From Methylobacterium soli (lineage in GTDB: Bacteria; Pseudomonadota; Alphaproteobacteria; Rhizobiales; Beijerinckiaceae): a stretch of 64,000 bases of DNA. Below the pieces are notes generated by a model. That model was not told where the DNA came from, did not search any database, and saw nothing but the letters and a program-made list of their open reading frames with translations. A program made the translations under genes and the position numbers. Location of the stretch: contig NZ_VZZK01000014.1 of assembly GCF_008806385.1 (NCBI RefSeq), positions 1 to 64,000 of the forward strand, written 5' to 3'. Positions 16,644-26,510 of this stretch are shown here, piece by piece (positions within the stretch are counted from its first letter, which is position 1; each line of letters begins with the position of its first letter).

Positions 16644-18431
16644 ATGAGCGACGCGGTGCCGCTTGGGGCGATCGGCGACCTTCCGGATTGGCGAGATGTG
16701 ATCGCGTCCGAGGATGCGTGGCTGCTGCCGGCCTATCGCACCGACGGCCTGTTCTTCTCCCTGCCCAAGCGCGTCCGTTTGGCGCGAAACGCCGATCGGT
16801 CGCCGGACTTCTTCCTCGAATTCTTCTCCGACCGGAATGCCGCGGGCGAGGACCAGGCCCTGTTCGCGAGCCTGCATATGGGCCTGGAATGCCCCGGCCT
16901 TCGCACGGATGCCCTGCGCTCGACGCGCCTGTCGGCGGCCGATGCCGCCGTGGTGCCGGTCTCGTTCTCGGCCGGTGCCACCTGGCATTTCGAGGCCGGT
17001 GATTGCCGCGTGGACGCCCCCTTCGCCTGGGACGGTGCCCGCCGCGCGACGCTCGATGCCCGGATCCCGGCCCGCGCCGGCGACCTGCTCTATGCCCAGC
17101 TGGCGACGGGGGCGATGCCCGCCGCGCGCGTCGCCGTGGAATCCCGGGTCGCGGGGGTGCTGCCGCGGCTCGACACCACCGCCCTGTTCGATGCCGGGGC
17201 CCTGCTCGCCCATCTGCACAGCCTCGATCCCGGCGCGCCGAGCCTCGCCTTCGACAGGCTGGTCTCCTGGCTCGAGGCGCCCCCGCCCGAGCTCCTGCGG
17301 TTCGAAGGCGGTGATCGCACGGGCAGCACGCACCTTCGCGCATTCACGCTCGCGGGCTGGCTCACACATCACTTCGGCGGGCCGGCGCCCTGTCGGCGCA
17401 TCGCGGATGGGCCGCAGATCGCGTTGCGCGCGCCGGAAGAAGCGGGCGGGCCGACGCGCTGGGACCTGCGCACGCCGCTTCCGACCGGCGTGCCGCGCTT
17501 CCTCGATCTCGATCCGTTCACGTCGATCATCGAGGCGGGCGGCCGGGACCGCGTCACGGCCTTCACCCGCGTCGGGCCGCTGCCGGAGGACCGTTTGGCG
17601 CTGACCGTCGCGGTCGCCAGCGGATTTCCGGAGAACATCCGCAATTGCGATGCCGTCGACGTGACCCTGTGCGTCGACAAGGAACAGGCGCGTTCCGGCC
17701 TGACGACGGCGCAATCCGTGGCGCTTTACCCGGGCGGTCGGCGCAGCCGAACGGTGGCGCTCGCATTCCGGCGGGGCGGCCTGAAGGCGTACCGGGCCCG
17801 CCTTCAGCTCGTCGTCGACGACGCCGTGTTGGAATTGCCGTGGTTCGACGGCCCTGGGGCGTATCTCCACCTCGGACCCGCCGACCTGCCCCTGCGCCTC
17901 GTCACCGTGCGCGCCGCGCCGCCGCTGCTGGAACAGGCCCGGCTGGCTGTGGCGATTCCCGGAACCGCGCATCAGGCCGAGATCGTGGCCGAGGCTCCCT
18001 CAGTGAGCTTCCTGCTGCCGCCGGGCGGGGTGGGGCGGCTCGTGGTCTCGGCGCAGGACCCGGCGGCGGAGAGGCCGGCGATCACGCTCGATCTGCCCGG
18101 CGCGTCCGTCGATCTCGATTGCGACAGCTTCCCGCAATACGGCCCGCAGACGACCGGAATCCGCGTGGCCTTCGGTGGCGGTCTCGCGGCCGCCCGGTTC
18201 GCCTTCCTGCCCGAGAGCGCGCAGGAGCCGGTCGTGCTCGATTTCACGCCCGAGCAGTCGCGCACCACGTTCGGTTACTTCGCCGACCAGATCTTCCGCA
18301 ATCGCTATCGGTTCCGCCGCGTCTTCGACGACGACGCGGATGGCGACTGGTCCGATTATCAGCTCCCCGGCAGGGATCTGATCTTGTCCGCTCATCCGGC
18401 GCGCGCGTCGAGGACACCCTCTCATGTCTGA
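16644..18431 (+). CDS. unknown-system gene A: paralogue with aromatic-Pro module
   Basis: A 595-residue protein, first of nine packed unknown genes. It is read from the ATG behind GGCGGAA; an earlier in-frame start at 16584 lacks support. No signal peptide or membrane helix is visible. Residues about 36-63 (LFFSLPKRVRLARNAD, then a hydrophobic strand FFLEFFSD) match a module present in genes B, C, D, E and G. A second shared region follows, with LYAQLATGAMPAARVAV. The rest looks beta-rich, with a terminal acidic stretch DDDADGDW. It overlaps gene B by 8 bases. Function unknown; co-translation with B suggests a common complex. Confidence 0.8.
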   Translation: MSDAVPLGAIGDLPDWRDVIASEDAWLLPAYRTDGLFFSLPKRVRLARNADRSPDFFLEFFSDRNAAGEDQALFASLHMGLECPGLRTDALRSTRLSAADAAVVPVSFSAGATWHFEAGDCRVDAPFAWDGARRATLDARIPARAGDLLYAQLATGAMPAARVAVESRVAGVLPRLDTTALFDAGALLAHLHSLDPGAPSLAFDRLVSWLEAPPPELLRFEGGDRTGSTHLRAFTLAGWLTHHFGGPAPCRRIADGPQIALRAPEEAGGPTRWDLRTPLPTGVPRFLDLDPFTSIIEAGGRDRVTAFTRVGPLPEDRLALTVAVASGFPENIRNCDAVDVTLCVDKEQARSGLTTAQSVALYPGGRRSRTVALAFRRGGLKAYRARLQLVVDDAVLELPWFDGPGAYLHLGPADLPLRLVTVRAAPPLLEQARLAVAIPGTAHQAEIVAEAPSVSFLLPPGGVGRLVVSAQDPAAERPAITLDLPGASVDLDCDSFPQYGPQTTGIRVAFGGGLAAARFAFLPESAQEPVVLDFTPEQSRTTFGYFADQIFRNRYRFRRVFDDDADGDWSDYQLPGRDLILSAHPARASRTPSHV

Positions 18432-19329
18432 CAAACCGAACGGATTTCAGGCCGGGACGGTGGTCTGCGTGCCGCTCGGCCCGGTGAGCGCCGGGGAGAT
18501 CGCCTATCTCCCGGGCGCTCCGCGGCTCGACCTCGACGACGGCGAGCCGCGGATCACGCTGGTGCACGGCCCGGACGGGGGCTTCCTGGCCTGCGAGACG
18601 GTCTGGCACGCGACCGACGCGGAGCTGGCGGCAGCCGAGCGCGCGATCCTGTCGCGGCATCCCGATCTGGCCCTCCTCGACCTCCACATCGCCGATCTGG
18701 CCGATGCCGAGGCCAGGTTGATCATCACGCCGGAGGCGGGCGAGGCGTTGACGATCGGCCCGGAGATGAGCTCGGGCTCGCCGTCCTATCGCGCCCTGTT
18801 CAGCGCCTCGCTCGAACCCGTTGAGGCCGAGGCCGTCGCCGCCGCGCTTAAGGGCGAGCCCGGGCGGATGATCCTCGAATACCGCGCCGCGCTGGACTTG
18901 CAGGAGCGGGTGGCGGCCGAGCTCGCGGGCGATCTCGGCGCGCGGGCCCGGGCGCTGCTGCCAGGGCCGGACGAGACGAGATCCGGCGGCCGCCCGCAGC
19001 CCGAATGCGATCCCGCGCCCGATCTCGACGCCTGCCGGGCGGCGATCGGGGACGCGCTGGAGAACGGCGAACTCGTCCTGACGCGCCGCCACAGCGCCAA
19101 TGCGCCGGCGGCAGCGCGCGACGCGATGGAGGCGGAGTTGCGCGAGGCGGCGGCGCACAGGCTCCACGACGCGCTCGCCGAGGGCGAGACGGCCGCGCTG
19201 GCGGTGGCCGCCCTCGGCTTTCAGCGCAAGGCGGCGCGGACCGTCTTCGTGTCGTTCGCGCTGCACGACAGCGCAGACCTGGCGCAGGCCCGGCACGACG
19301 GCACCGGGCCGGAACCGTCCAGCCCCTGA
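18424..19329 (+). CDS. unknown-system gene B: short paralogue
   Basis: A 301-residue protein whose start lies inside the end of gene A. Residues about 24-50 carry the shared module in compact form (GEIAYLPGAPRLDLDDG followed by PRITLVHG). The second module is seen as SYRALFSASLEPVEAEAV and MILEYRAALDLQERVAAEL. The C-terminal half is Ala/Arg/Glu-rich and probably helical, ending in a Pro-rich tail. No known catalytic motif, signal or membrane segment. It is the smallest of the six paralogues and may be a regulatory or capping version of the larger ones. Confidence 0.75.
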   Translation: MSDKPNGFQAGTVVCVPLGPVSAGEIAYLPGAPRLDLDDGEPRITLVHGPDGGFLACETVWHATDAELAAAERAILSRHPDLALLDLHIADLADAEARLIITPEAGEALTIGPEMSSGSPSYRALFSASLEPVEAEAVAAALKGEPGRMILEYRAALDLQERVAAELAGDLGARARALLPGPDETRSGGRPQPECDPAPDLDACRAAIGDALENGELVLTRRHSANAPAAARDAMEAELREAAAHRLHDALAEGETAALAVAALGFQRKAARTVFVSFALHDSADLAQARHDGTGPEPSSP

Positions 19330-19374
19330 TTTCACCTGCGCCTGAAATTTAACGAGACTTGAGGGACATCGACA

Positions 19375-21540
19375 ATGCTGACCATTTCTCCGGCCGTGAG
19401 CGTCAAGGATGTGCCGACGAATTTCGGCAAGAACAATTACATTCTCTTTCCGGATAGCGAGAACAAGGACTTGTATTATGCGCTCGCCGAGCGCCCGACC
19501 TTCATGGCCGAGCAGGACGGCAAGCCGAGCTTCAATATGACCTGGTACTTCGGCGGCGGCGTCAAATCGGGCGGCATCTGCACCATGACGGTGGCGCTGC
19601 CGATTCCGGATCTGGCCCAGCCGGCGGTGCGCGAGACGATCGCGGCCGCGCTCACCAAGAATCCCGCCACGATCAAGATCGCCCAGCTGGTCGACGCGCT
19701 CTGCCGCGCGATGGACGCCAAGCAGAATGAGCGCGTGGATGCCCTCAAGCTCGAGCTCGGCTACACCGACGAGACCGCGAAGCAGAAATTCGCCCTCTTC
19801 GACAAGAAGCGCGAGTGGATGCAGTTCCTGCCCGCCACCGTCAGCCTCGACATTCGCCCGATCCCATTCAAGTCTGGCACGGTCACGGTCCAGGGCTATG
19901 CCGGGAAGCAGAGCTACATCGAGGGCACTCCGGAATATACCAGCGGCAAGCTGGAGGTCGTGCCGTCGCTGTTCAACAGCAATGCCGCCGTCGTCACGTT
20001 CAACTTTCAGGAAGTCGGCGCCAACCTGTTCTGGACTGGTCTCGGCGGTCCCGAAATCGCCGCGAAGGACCGGCCGAGCGGCTACGACCCCGCCAAGGGC
20101 GGCAACAGCGTCATCGCGGTCCGCTACACCACCGAGTTCGACGGGCTGCTGCCGCAGGCGAAGGCGACCGTCACGTTCGATCAGTCCGTCATCGCCAAGC
20201 TCGATGTGGAAGCCCATGTCCTGAAGAAATCGTGGGGCCGCACCTATCTGAGCTTGGTGGCGCGCGGGAAGCATTACGAGGAACTGGTGCAGAGCTGCAC
20301 CGACATCGTGTTGCCGGCGGCGGCTACCAAGGACGACAAGGAGAGCGTCCAGAAGCTCCTCACCGACTGGGCGGGCAAGCAGCTCGAAGACATGCTGAAG
20401 GCGAAGCTGCCCGCGGTGAAGCTGGAAGATCTGACCATCCAGGAGGCACGCGAGCTCAGCAAGGTGTCGAAGCAGACCCGCACCTATTCGCTGACGCAGG
20501 CCATCAGCGTGCCGAAGAATCCGATGGGTCAGCTCCCGAAGATCGACGCCCTGGTCGCCACGGACAAATTGCAGGAGCATTTCCATCTCGTCGATCTTAA
20601 TCGGCGGCCCTATTTCAATGTCGACGTCACGGTTCAGCCGCCGAGCCTGAACTATCTCAAGCATCGCAAGATCGATCGCTTCGTCGTGACCCAGATTTCC
20701 TACGCGGGTGAGAAGTTGCGAACCCCAGAGGGCAACGAGATCACCGTGATGGAGTACAACACGACGGAGGACCAGAAGCCCGGCAAGACCCTGAACGGAA
20801 CCTTCAGCAAGCTGACGCCGGACAAGAGCCTCCATTACGCGTATCTGGTGGCCTATTCGGACGGGACGCCGCCGTTCCGCGCCGCGGTGACGCGCCAGGA
20901 CAGCGGCGACAACTACCTCGCCCTGAGCGGCGTTGATCTCGGCGTTCTCAGCGTCTCCTTCGACGGCATGGGCCTGCCGTGGGACCTCATCAGCAGCGCC
21001 ACGGTGGACCTCCGGTACGGCGACTGGACCCATCGCGCCACGCTGAAGAAGGACGGCAAGGTCTTTGTGGTGAAGCCGTTCGGCCAGGCGATGACCGGCA
21101 AGCTGACCTACACGCTCACGCTCAACCTCGCCGCCGGCGCGCCCTTCGTGGACGACGTCAAGGAGGTGGTGCTCAAGAAGGGCGATGCCGCGATCATCGT
21201 GCTGAACCCGCTCGGTGATCGGACCCACACCCTCACCTTCGGGCTCGCCGGCGATGTGAGCCTGGCGCAGCTGCGCATGGAATACACGTTGAAGGGCCTC
21301 GGCCAGGACCGCATCTTCACCCGCACCCTGACGCTCGACGCCAGCAAGCCGGAGACCACGGCGCCGACCTGGAAGGTGCCGGTGTTCCGCGACGCGCCCT
21401 CGTCGTTCCGCGTGGTCAAGGCCCGGATCACCGCGGGCGGACGCACCAGCGACCTGACGGATCTGAGCAGCGGCTTCATCGGCAAGGTCGAGGATGACAC
21501 GCTGATCACCGTCGAAAGTCACGGCTTCTCGATCTTCTGA
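19375..21540 (+). CDS. unknown-system gene C: large beta-rich paralogue
   Basis: A 721-residue protein. The shared N-terminal module is at about 33-60 (LYYALAERPTFMAEQDGKP then FNMTWYFG), the second module at about 196-269 (VPSLFNSNAAVVTFNF and NSVIAVRYTTEFDGLLP). Between them lies a helical, charged insert of about 70 residues. The C-terminal half is rich in beta strands; VSFDGMGLPWDLI and IIVLNPLGDRTHTLTF are matched in gene D by VSVAGDFPWDLI and IFLNPLRERRILF. It contains more Lys, Thr and Asn than its neighbours. No signal peptide. It starts 45 bases after B and is followed by D after 17 bases. Confidence 0.82.
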   Translation: MLTISPAVSVKDVPTNFGKNNYILFPDSENKDLYYALAERPTFMAEQDGKPSFNMTWYFGGGVKSGGICTMTVALPIPDLAQPAVRETIAAALTKNPATIKIAQLVDALCRAMDAKQNERVDALKLELGYTDETAKQKFALFDKKREWMQFLPATVSLDIRPIPFKSGTVTVQGYAGKQSYIEGTPEYTSGKLEVVPSLFNSNAAVVTFNFQEVGANLFWTGLGGPEIAAKDRPSGYDPAKGGNSVIAVRYTTEFDGLLPQAKATVTFDQSVIAKLDVEAHVLKKSWGRTYLSLVARGKHYEELVQSCTDIVLPAAATKDDKESVQKLLTDWAGKQLEDMLKAKLPAVKLEDLTIQEARELSKVSKQTRTYSLTQAISVPKNPMGQLPKIDALVATDKLQEHFHLVDLNRRPYFNVDVTVQPPSLNYLKHRKIDRFVVTQISYAGEKLRTPEGNEITVMEYNTTEDQKPGKTLNGTFSKLTPDKSLHYAYLVAYSDGTPPFRAAVTRQDSGDNYLALSGVDLGVLSVSFDGMGLPWDLISSATVDLRYGDWTHRATLKKDGKVFVVKPFGQAMTGKLTYTLTLNLAAGAPFVDDVKEVVLKKGDAAIIVLNPLGDRTHTLTFGLAGDVSLAQLRMEYTLKGLGQDRIFTRTLTLDASKPETTAPTWKVPVFRDAPSSFRVVKARITAGGRTSDLTDLSSGFIGKVEDDTLITVESHGFSIF

Positions 21541-21557
21541 GCTCGAGGACCCAGAAC

Positions 21558-23339
21558 ATGCTGGCCGACGGGAAGGCGATCACGCTCAGCGGCGTCACAG
21601 GAATGCTCATCTACGGGGATTTCGCTGAGCCGAAGCAGTTCTACTACGCGGCGACCCAGCCGCGCATCGCCCGCGACGGCGATGCCTACCAGTTCACGCT
21701 CGTCCGATACGATCGGGTGCGGGACGGGCAGGCGGGCATGTTGTCCTTCGTCGTCGATCTCGCGCCCGACCCGGCCGAGCTCGCCAGGGCGCGGCGGACA
21801 CTGGAGCGGGGCACGCCCGGTGCCCAGCTCACTCCGCTGCCGTGGACGTCCGGCACGGTCGCCGCCGCGATCATCGGCGGCGACCCGGTCCTGGCGACGC
21901 CGTCGCTGATGGGCGACAACGGCGTGGCGATCAGTCTCGGGCTGACGACAGAGCAGTATCTGCTCCTGATGCGGTCCCTCGACGATCCGGATTCGGTGCC
22001 GATCTCGATCGTTTACAGCCTCCAATTCGAGGCCATGCGGCCGAAATTCGAGTATTCGATTCAGTTTCATGCCGAGCGCTTCCGCGACTGGCTGCAGAAG
22101 AAGCGCAAGCTGAATCTGTTGTTCGTCAGCTTCGAGCGCGTCGAGACCTTCGAGGAGCTGCGGGAGAGCGGATCGATCCAGGTCAGCTCGGTCAACCAGA
22201 CCGACGAGCCGCTGCCAGACGGGGTGCGCCGCGCCTTCCTGAGCAGCCTGCAGGCTGTGCTCACCCCGTTGCCGGCCTTTGCACCCCCGCCCGACGGCGG
22301 CGACGATTCCTGGGGGATCGGCTATTCCTCGGAGACGATCCGCGACGTCCAGAGCATCGCGCGACGGCTCGATTGCAATCTGCGGGTCACCGGTGCGGTC
22401 GCGCGCTCGGTCCATATCCAGGGCGCCCTCGGGGGCTTGCCGGAGGCTTTGCGTGGCCGGCCGGTCGTCGAACTGCCGACGGGGATCAGCTTCGTGCAGG
22501 ACCTGACCCTGCGCTGCCACGATCGGTTCGACGGCAACCCGCTCCACGCGGTCCAGGTCAGCATCGCGCCCGCGGACCTGTCTCCTGCCGCCCGCGTCTT
22601 CAACGGGCAGAACCCCGGCGACTGGCAGGTCGGCCTCACCCACGATCCCGACGACGCCCGGCTCTATGCCTGCCGGTGCGACCTGCACTTCGCCCGCCGC
22701 GACCGGCCGCGCGTCACCGCCACGGTGGAACTCGACCGCGACCGGGCCTTCGTCGATCTGCAGCCGGCGGCGTTCTACAGCTTCCGCCGCTACGCGGTGA
22801 GCGTCGCCGGCGACTTTCCGTGGGACCTCATCAGGACGATCGACCTGAGCCTGAGCGGCCCGCCGGGAATGAGCTTTACCCCCGCCCGCCTGGTGCTCAG
22901 TGCGCGCCAGCCCCGCGGCGCGATCGAAGCCTTCGCTCCGGAGCCGCTGGACCTCGCCGAGGTGGCGTTCCACGCGACCTACGAAGCCGCCAACGGCGCG
23001 GATCACGACGAAGTCGGTCTGCCCACCGGAGCCACGATCTTCCTGAATCCCCTGCGCGAGCGCCGGATCCTGTTCGAGGCTGCGCCCGACATGGATTGGG
23101 GCCGCTGGAGCGCCGTCCTGGTCAAGCCCGTCCAGAAGGCCTTCCATCAGATCTGGGCCTCCCGGCTGCTGACGCTGACCGAGGCGGCCCCGCGCGCGGC
23201 CTTCACCTACTGGTTCGCCGAGGAGGCCCGGCTCGCCTGCAAGACGGCGTTCCGGGGCGACAGCCGGACCGTTCCCGGCGCCGAGATTTCCGGCGCCGGC
23301 ACCACGATCGTGGTGCCGGCGCCCCCCCGATCCGTCTGA
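21558..23339 (+). CDS. unknown-system gene D: paralogue of C and E
   Basis: A 593-residue protein. The N-terminal module is at about 28-52 (QFYYAATQPRIARDGDA then FTLVRYD), the second module at about 114-170 with TPSLMGDNGVAISLGLT and VYSLQFEAMRPKFEY. Gene E has almost the same elements (SSLVGDNAAV and YRLEFLAMRPSVTF), so D and E share recent ancestry. The C-terminal half matches gene C (FPWDLI and FLNPL strands). It ends in a short Pro-rich tail. No known enzymatic motif. The 121-base gap before E is the largest in the operon and could hold an internal promoter. Confidence 0.82.
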   Translation: MLADGKAITLSGVTGMLIYGDFAEPKQFYYAATQPRIARDGDAYQFTLVRYDRVRDGQAGMLSFVVDLAPDPAELARARRTLERGTPGAQLTPLPWTSGTVAAAIIGGDPVLATPSLMGDNGVAISLGLTTEQYLLLMRSLDDPDSVPISIVYSLQFEAMRPKFEYSIQFHAERFRDWLQKKRKLNLLFVSFERVETFEELRESGSIQVSSVNQTDEPLPDGVRRAFLSSLQAVLTPLPAFAPPPDGGDDSWGIGYSSETIRDVQSIARRLDCNLRVTGAVARSVHIQGALGGLPEALRGRPVVELPTGISFVQDLTLRCHDRFDGNPLHAVQVSIAPADLSPAARVFNGQNPGDWQVGLTHDPDDARLYACRCDLHFARRDRPRVTATVELDRDRAFVDLQPAAFYSFRRYAVSVAGDFPWDLIRTIDLSLSGPPGMSFTPARLVLSARQPRGAIEAFAPEPLDLAEVAFHATYEAANGADHDEVGLPTGATIFLNPLRERRILFEAAPDMDWGRWSAVLVKPVQKAFHQIWASRLLTLTEAAPRAAFTYWFAEEARLACKTAFRGDSRTVPGAEISGAGTTIVVPAPPRSV

Positions 23340-23460
23340 GTTCCCACGCAAGAGCCGCCGACGAAACCAGGGCTCGCGGCCGGGATCCGGCTGCGGGATG
23401 GCCTGTTGCTCGACCCGAGCGGTCGAGGAACGCCCGTATTTCTCAAGAGAAAGCACAACC

Positions 23461-25524
23461 ATGATCCTGATCGATAAGACCAAGTTCACGGTCGATGGCG
23501 TGGATGTCTATCCCGACCACGAATCGCCGTATCAGTTCTGGTATATCCCCGGAACCATCCAGCTGGCCGAGCGCAACAACCGCAAGGTTCTGTCCTATCT
23601 CTGGTACAATGACGCGACCAACGATGCCGACGGGACCGGCTTCCTGAACTTCGAGGTCAACAGCGCGATCCCGCCCGGGTCGCTCGACCGGCTTCGCAGC
23701 GAGATCGCGCGGCGCACCGGGCGCGACGCCGCGAAGATCAGCCTCTCGACGGTGACCTACACCAAGGGCGCGGTGAATTTCTCGGTGCTCGGGCCGCTGG
23801 CCGCGAAGGCGGCGGCCGCCGCCGGCGCGAACGATCCGTCCCTCCTCTACCAGAGCCCGGAACAGATCGTCTGGTCGGCAGGCTCCTCCTCGCTCGTCGG
23901 CGACAACGCCGCAGTGTGCTCGGTCAAGTTCACCAAGGCGGGCAAGCTCGCGGCGGCGATGAAGGCCGCGATCCTGGCCGGCTCCCACAGCATCGCGGCG
24001 CTCTACCGGCTCGAATTCCTGGCGATGCGGCCATCCGTGACCTTCAAGGTCCAGGGGACGCTGAAGAAGACGATCCGCGACTTCCAGGCCAGCATCGGGA
24101 CCCAGCTTCCGCTGACGGCCGTCGTGCTCGACCTCGGCCTCAACGCGCAATGGCAGCGCATCATGCAGCGAACGGACCTCAAGATCGAGGTGGTCAATTT
24201 CAGCGGCGAGAGCGAGCAGGAGGGTCTGAAATGGGCCCAGAAGATCCTCCTCGACTACGTCATCAAGAACTTCTTCGAGGTGCAGGTCGGGTCCGACGCG
24301 AAGAACTGGAGCCCGATGAGCAAGGAGCCGGCGGTGAGCGAGGCCATCGAGAAGGCCCTGGCCACCGAGGAAGCCGCCACGGATCAGGTCGCGGGCGCCG
24401 GCCTCGCGGGCGCGGCCGGGGACGCCGCCATCAAGGAACTCGTCAAGACGGCCGGGACGTACATTCCCAAGGTGAATATCCGCGCCGCCTATTACGAGGG
24501 CCGCCAGACGAATACGATCGACTTCATCTACGCGGAGATGAAGGCGCGGACCTATCCGGTCCTGCCGCAGGCCCAGGTGCTGAAGGGGCTCAGCGATCCC
24601 GGAAGCTACGTCATCCAGGTCAACCGCTCGCAGGACCTGTTCGGACTGCCCTACAATGTCGCTCTCGCGCTGCCGAGCGACGCCGACCTGAAAGCGTTCG
24701 GCCTGCAGGCGCTCAACATCCAGGCGCGCTATCCCGCCGATGCGCCGCGCGGCAAGCAGAGCACCTGCACCCTGACGATCACCGACGGCAAGCGGAGCGG
24801 CAGCAGCGAGCCGTTCCCGTTCCAGTACGACGCGCGCGGCTCGGCGGATGTCGCCTACACGGTCGATTACGTGTTCAAGCCGGGTGGAGACTGGAGGGCG
24901 GACGCGACCCAGTACGCGATCAGCGGGCGCGAGGACCGCGGCCTGATCGTGGCGATGCCGGATGCGGTGGTCGAGTTCATCCGCCTCGACATCCGCCTCG
25001 ACACGGATTTCGTCTGGGAGAACGCCGATCAGGCCGTCGTGACGTTGACGAGCGCGAAGTGGAAGGGCGAGAAGCGGGTCGTCCTGCAGCGCGGACAGAC
25101 AGATGCGGCGAAGCTGAACATCCGCAGCGATGCCAAGTTCCGCAGCGAGGCCATCCTGTACAAGGTCGAGCTGCGCAAGGGCAACAAGGTCCTCTCCGGC
25201 TACGGGCCCGAGACGCTCCTGGACAATCAGGTCGTCGTCCACGACCGCTTCGTCGGCCATGTCCCGGTATACTTCACCGCAAACTTCGAGCCCGACAGCG
25301 TGGAGATCGCGCTCTCCTACGCGGAGGGCGCCTTCCGGTGGGAGGACCAGTTCACGTTGGAGAAGGGCCAGAAGCGGGTGCAGCGTATCGTGCCGACGCT
25401 GCAGGATTTCCCCCGCAAGAGCGACCTGCAGGTGAACTACGAGATTGTCCCGGATGAGGGCGAGCCGATCCGCAAGACCGCGCGGGGCGGCCAATCGGTC
25501 AGCGTCAAGCTGTCGAAGACCTGA
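23461..25524 (+). CDS. unknown-system gene E: paralogue of C and D
   Basis: A 687-residue protein taken from the ATG at 23461, because the matches to genes C and D begin close behind it; the frame is open further upstream without support. The N-terminal module is at about 25-50 (QFWYIPGTIQLAERNNR then VLSYLWYN), the second module at about 142-200 (SSLVGDNAAVCSVKFT and YRLEFLAMRP). An Ala-rich segment follows at about 300-330. The C-terminus is beta-rich and basic. Its stop codon overlaps the start of gene F (TGATG), so F is translationally coupled. No signal or membrane segment. Confidence 0.82.
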   Translation: MILIDKTKFTVDGVDVYPDHESPYQFWYIPGTIQLAERNNRKVLSYLWYNDATNDADGTGFLNFEVNSAIPPGSLDRLRSEIARRTGRDAAKISLSTVTYTKGAVNFSVLGPLAAKAAAAAGANDPSLLYQSPEQIVWSAGSSSLVGDNAAVCSVKFTKAGKLAAAMKAAILAGSHSIAALYRLEFLAMRPSVTFKVQGTLKKTIRDFQASIGTQLPLTAVVLDLGLNAQWQRIMQRTDLKIEVVNFSGESEQEGLKWAQKILLDYVIKNFFEVQVGSDAKNWSPMSKEPAVSEAIEKALATEEAATDQVAGAGLAGAAGDAAIKELVKTAGTYIPKVNIRAAYYEGRQTNTIDFIYAEMKARTYPVLPQAQVLKGLSDPGSYVIQVNRSQDLFGLPYNVALALPSDADLKAFGLQALNIQARYPADAPRGKQSTCTLTITDGKRSGSSEPFPFQYDARGSADVAYTVDYVFKPGGDWRADATQYAISGREDRGLIVAMPDAVVEFIRLDIRLDTDFVWENADQAVVTLTSAKWKGEKRVVLQRGQTDAAKLNIRSDAKFRSEAILYKVELRKGNKVLSGYGPETLLDNQVVVHDRFVGHVPVYFTANFEPDSVEIALSYAEGAFRWEDQFTLEKGQKRVQRIVPTLQDFPRKSDLQVNYEIVPDEGEPIRKTARGGQSVSVKLSKT

Positions 25525-26510
25525 TGGCCGCCGCTCAGGGCGATACGGGCCTTCCCGCCGAAATCGCCGCCGCACTCTCCGTGCTGCGGGCCCGCGCGCC
25601 GGAGGTGGCGCCGCAGGTGGCGCGCCGGCTCGCCCGGCTTCTGGCCGATCACCAGGAGACGGAGCCCTCCGCCGCGAGTGCACTGAATCGCGGCGGGGGG
25701 CCGGTGGAATTCGCCTGTTCGAGCCTGAATGCCGATATTCGCTATGTCGTGGACATCGGCGGGCCCGTCCGAACCCGCCTGGCCCGGATCGGGGACCTCC
25801 TCCCGGTCCGGGATCTGGCCCGGCGCGGCGTCGGGGACGACCTGACGATGCTGGCTGGCCTGCAGGCGCGGGGCACGCTCGATTGGGGGGCGTGGCTCGG
25901 GCTGCGCCATCGCGCCGGATGCGCGCCCGCCTTCAAGGTCTATGCGGAGGTTCCGCCCGGCGGGGAGCAGGCCCTGCCGGGCATCTCCTGGCCGGACCGG
26001 GACGATGCGGGGCTCTTGCCCCTCCTCGTCGGCCTGAGCCCGGAAGCCGAGCGCCGCGAGATCTATGCGCAATGCGCGGAGCGGGGGATGCCGGTCTCGC
26101 GCCTGGCCGCGATCCTGGACCGGCTGGGCCTTGGGCGCTGCCTCGACGATCTCGTCGCGATGGTGCGCGCGTTCGAGTTCCGCCGCGGCGGGGGCCGGCT
26201 CCCGGATATCCGCTTCGGCTGCAGCTACGGCGTCGGTCGCGACGGCGACGCGCCAATCTTCTCCCTCTTCGCCTTCGCGGCCGATCTCGCCGGTGGCGAC
26301 GACCACATCCGGACCCAGCTCCTGGATTTCGCCGAACGCCAGGGCCTCGATCTCGGATGCTATGCCGCGCTGACCGAGCCCTTCGCATCCCGGCCCGCCG
26401 CGTGCGGCGGCCATAACATGATCGGGTTCCTCGTCGGCCCGGAGATCCGGCCCGGCGTGCAGATCTCGTTTCGCCCTCCCGAACCGCCGGCTTTCGAGGA
26501 CACGCCATGA
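25524..26510 (+). CDS. unknown-system gene F: non-paralogous protein
   Basis: A 328-residue protein and the one larger member of the operon without the shared aromatic-Pro module. It has helical N-terminal 60 residues rich in Ala and Arg, then mixed strands and helices: FACSSLNADIRYVVDIGG, a strand CAPAFKVYAEVPPGG, a long helical part, and a final strand HNMIGFLVGPEIRPGVQI. The alternation of helices with strands that carry Lys-Tyr recalls barrel-type prenyltransferases very loosely; I would not assign that function. It is coupled to E (TGATG) and to G (ATGA), so it must be made together with the paralogues and might act on or assemble them. Confidence 0.75.
   Translation: MAAAQGDTGLPAEIAAALSVLRARAPEVAPQVARRLARLLADHQETEPSAASALNRGGGPVEFACSSLNADIRYVVDIGGPVRTRLARIGDLLPVRDLARRGVGDDLTMLAGLQARGTLDWGAWLGLRHRAGCAPAFKVYAEVPPGGEQALPGISWPDRDDAGLLPLLVGLSPEAERREIYAQCAERGMPVSRLAAILDRLGLGRCLDDLVAMVRAFEFRRGGGRLPDIRFGCSYGVGRDGDAPIFSLFAFAADLAGGDDHIRTQLLDFAERQGLDLGCYAALTEPFASRPAACGGHNMIGFLVGPEIRPGVQISFRPPEPPAFEDTP

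Noticed and set aside
16011..16647. Short frames on both strands in the AT-rich zone
   Set aside because: No ribosome binding sites, no homology cues and composition unlike coding DNA.
18244..21522. A 1092-codon open frame on the minus strand opposite genes A-C of the unknown operon
   Set aside because: It is an antisense shadow caused by high third-position GC; the translation is low-complexity Arg/Gly/Val-rich and has no family features, while the plus-strand genes have good starts and paralogy.
25524..26510. Gene F as an aromatic prenyltransferase
   Set aside because: The resemblance is limited to alternating helices and strands with Lys-Tyr; no diagnostic residues can be shown.
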